From JACNKJ01 sp964440095 (GTDB lineage: Bacteria > Krumholzibacteriota > Krumholzibacteriia > JACNKJ01), in contig CAYTPZ010000042.1 of the NCBI GenBank assembly GCA_964440095.1, positions 1-16,380 on the forward strand: 16,380 bases of DNA, read 5' to 3'. The notes beneath the pieces are model-generated. The model was not told the origin of the DNA. It did no database searches and saw nothing but the letters and a program-made list of their open reading frames with translations. Both the position numbers and the translations under genes were made by a program. The first letter of the stretch is position 1. The number at the start of each line of letters is the position of its first letter. Shown one piece after another: positions 16,356 to 16,380 of the stretch.

Positions 16356-16380
16356 AGATAACACTTGTTTTGTGAGCCGC

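Larger units (their letters stand above)
15960..16380. other. Long non-coding stretch at the right edge
   Basis: Beyond the peptidase promoter no frame on either strand shows domain-like protein, signal peptide or a ribosome site worth calling. The stretch is more AT-rich than its surroundings towards the right edge. It holds the second copy of the 20-base repeat (16102-16121), several short stem-loops such as CACACAAAA/TTTCGTGTG around 16172-16210, GCCG-AGTG-CGGC near 16254-16265, and an intrinsic terminator (16275-16304). A 22-codon minus-strand frame starting MARCSHETRK near 16222 has no support. It may be a small RNA locus or the remains of a mobile element. Confidence 0.5.

Overview
The window looks like chromosome from a Gram-negative bacterium of moderately high GC. 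Several proteins carry secretion signals, one has a lipobox, and there is a TonB-dependent outer-membrane receptor, so an outer membrane is certain. A FlgD-like C-terminal domain (39-392), a receptor with a carboxypeptidase-regulatory-like N-terminal domain, and a TPP-riboswitch/receptor/thiamine-pyrophosphokinase operon of a type familiar from Bacteroidetes all point towards the FCB group or a neighbouring candidate phylum. This placement is an inference from protein style. No rRNA, tRNA or CRISPR array is visible.

Layout. Bases 1-392 hold what looks like the edge of a decayed mobile element joined to the 3' remnant of a secreted-protein gene. Two hairpins then precede acetyl-CoA synthetase (acs, minus, 684-2651). 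Divergent from acs is a two-gene operon of CPA2-type cation/proton antiporter-like membrane proteins (2901-5428). It runs tail to tail into a secreted protein with OB-like, lamin-tail and two phospholipase-D-like nuclease domains (minus, 5425-7932). Behind that lies the wreck of an HNH-endonuclease-type gene (minus, about 7970-8385) with a good-looking promoter. The centrepiece is a thiamine uptake and salvage operon (8540-13179): promoter, TPP riboswitch, intrinsic terminator, TonB-dependent receptor, thiamine pyrophosphokinase and a sodium:solute symporter, the genes overlapping by 1-4 bases. It collides tail to tail with a minus-strand pair encoding a lipoprotein and a secreted M1-family metallopeptidase (13160-15902). 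The last 478 bases carry no convincing gene, but hold the peptidase promoter, an inverted copy of a 20-base repeat also found at the left edge, and an orphan intrinsic terminator.

How the genes work together. The thiamine operon is a complete import route: the receptor brings thiamine across the outer membrane, the symporter (a ThiV-like role) across the inner membrane, pyrophosphokinase traps it as TPP, and TPP shuts the operon off through the riboswitch. Acs activates acetate. The antiporter pair probably handles monovalent cations and pH, possibly as a heteromer. The PLD/lamin-tail protein and M1 peptidase are exported hydrolases that could recycle external nucleic acid and peptides. Four intact transcription units or operons have a similar promoter-like arrangement, TTGnnn, 16-17 bases, TAGnnT, just before the ribosome binding site or riboswitch. 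Five of nine intact genes start with GTG.
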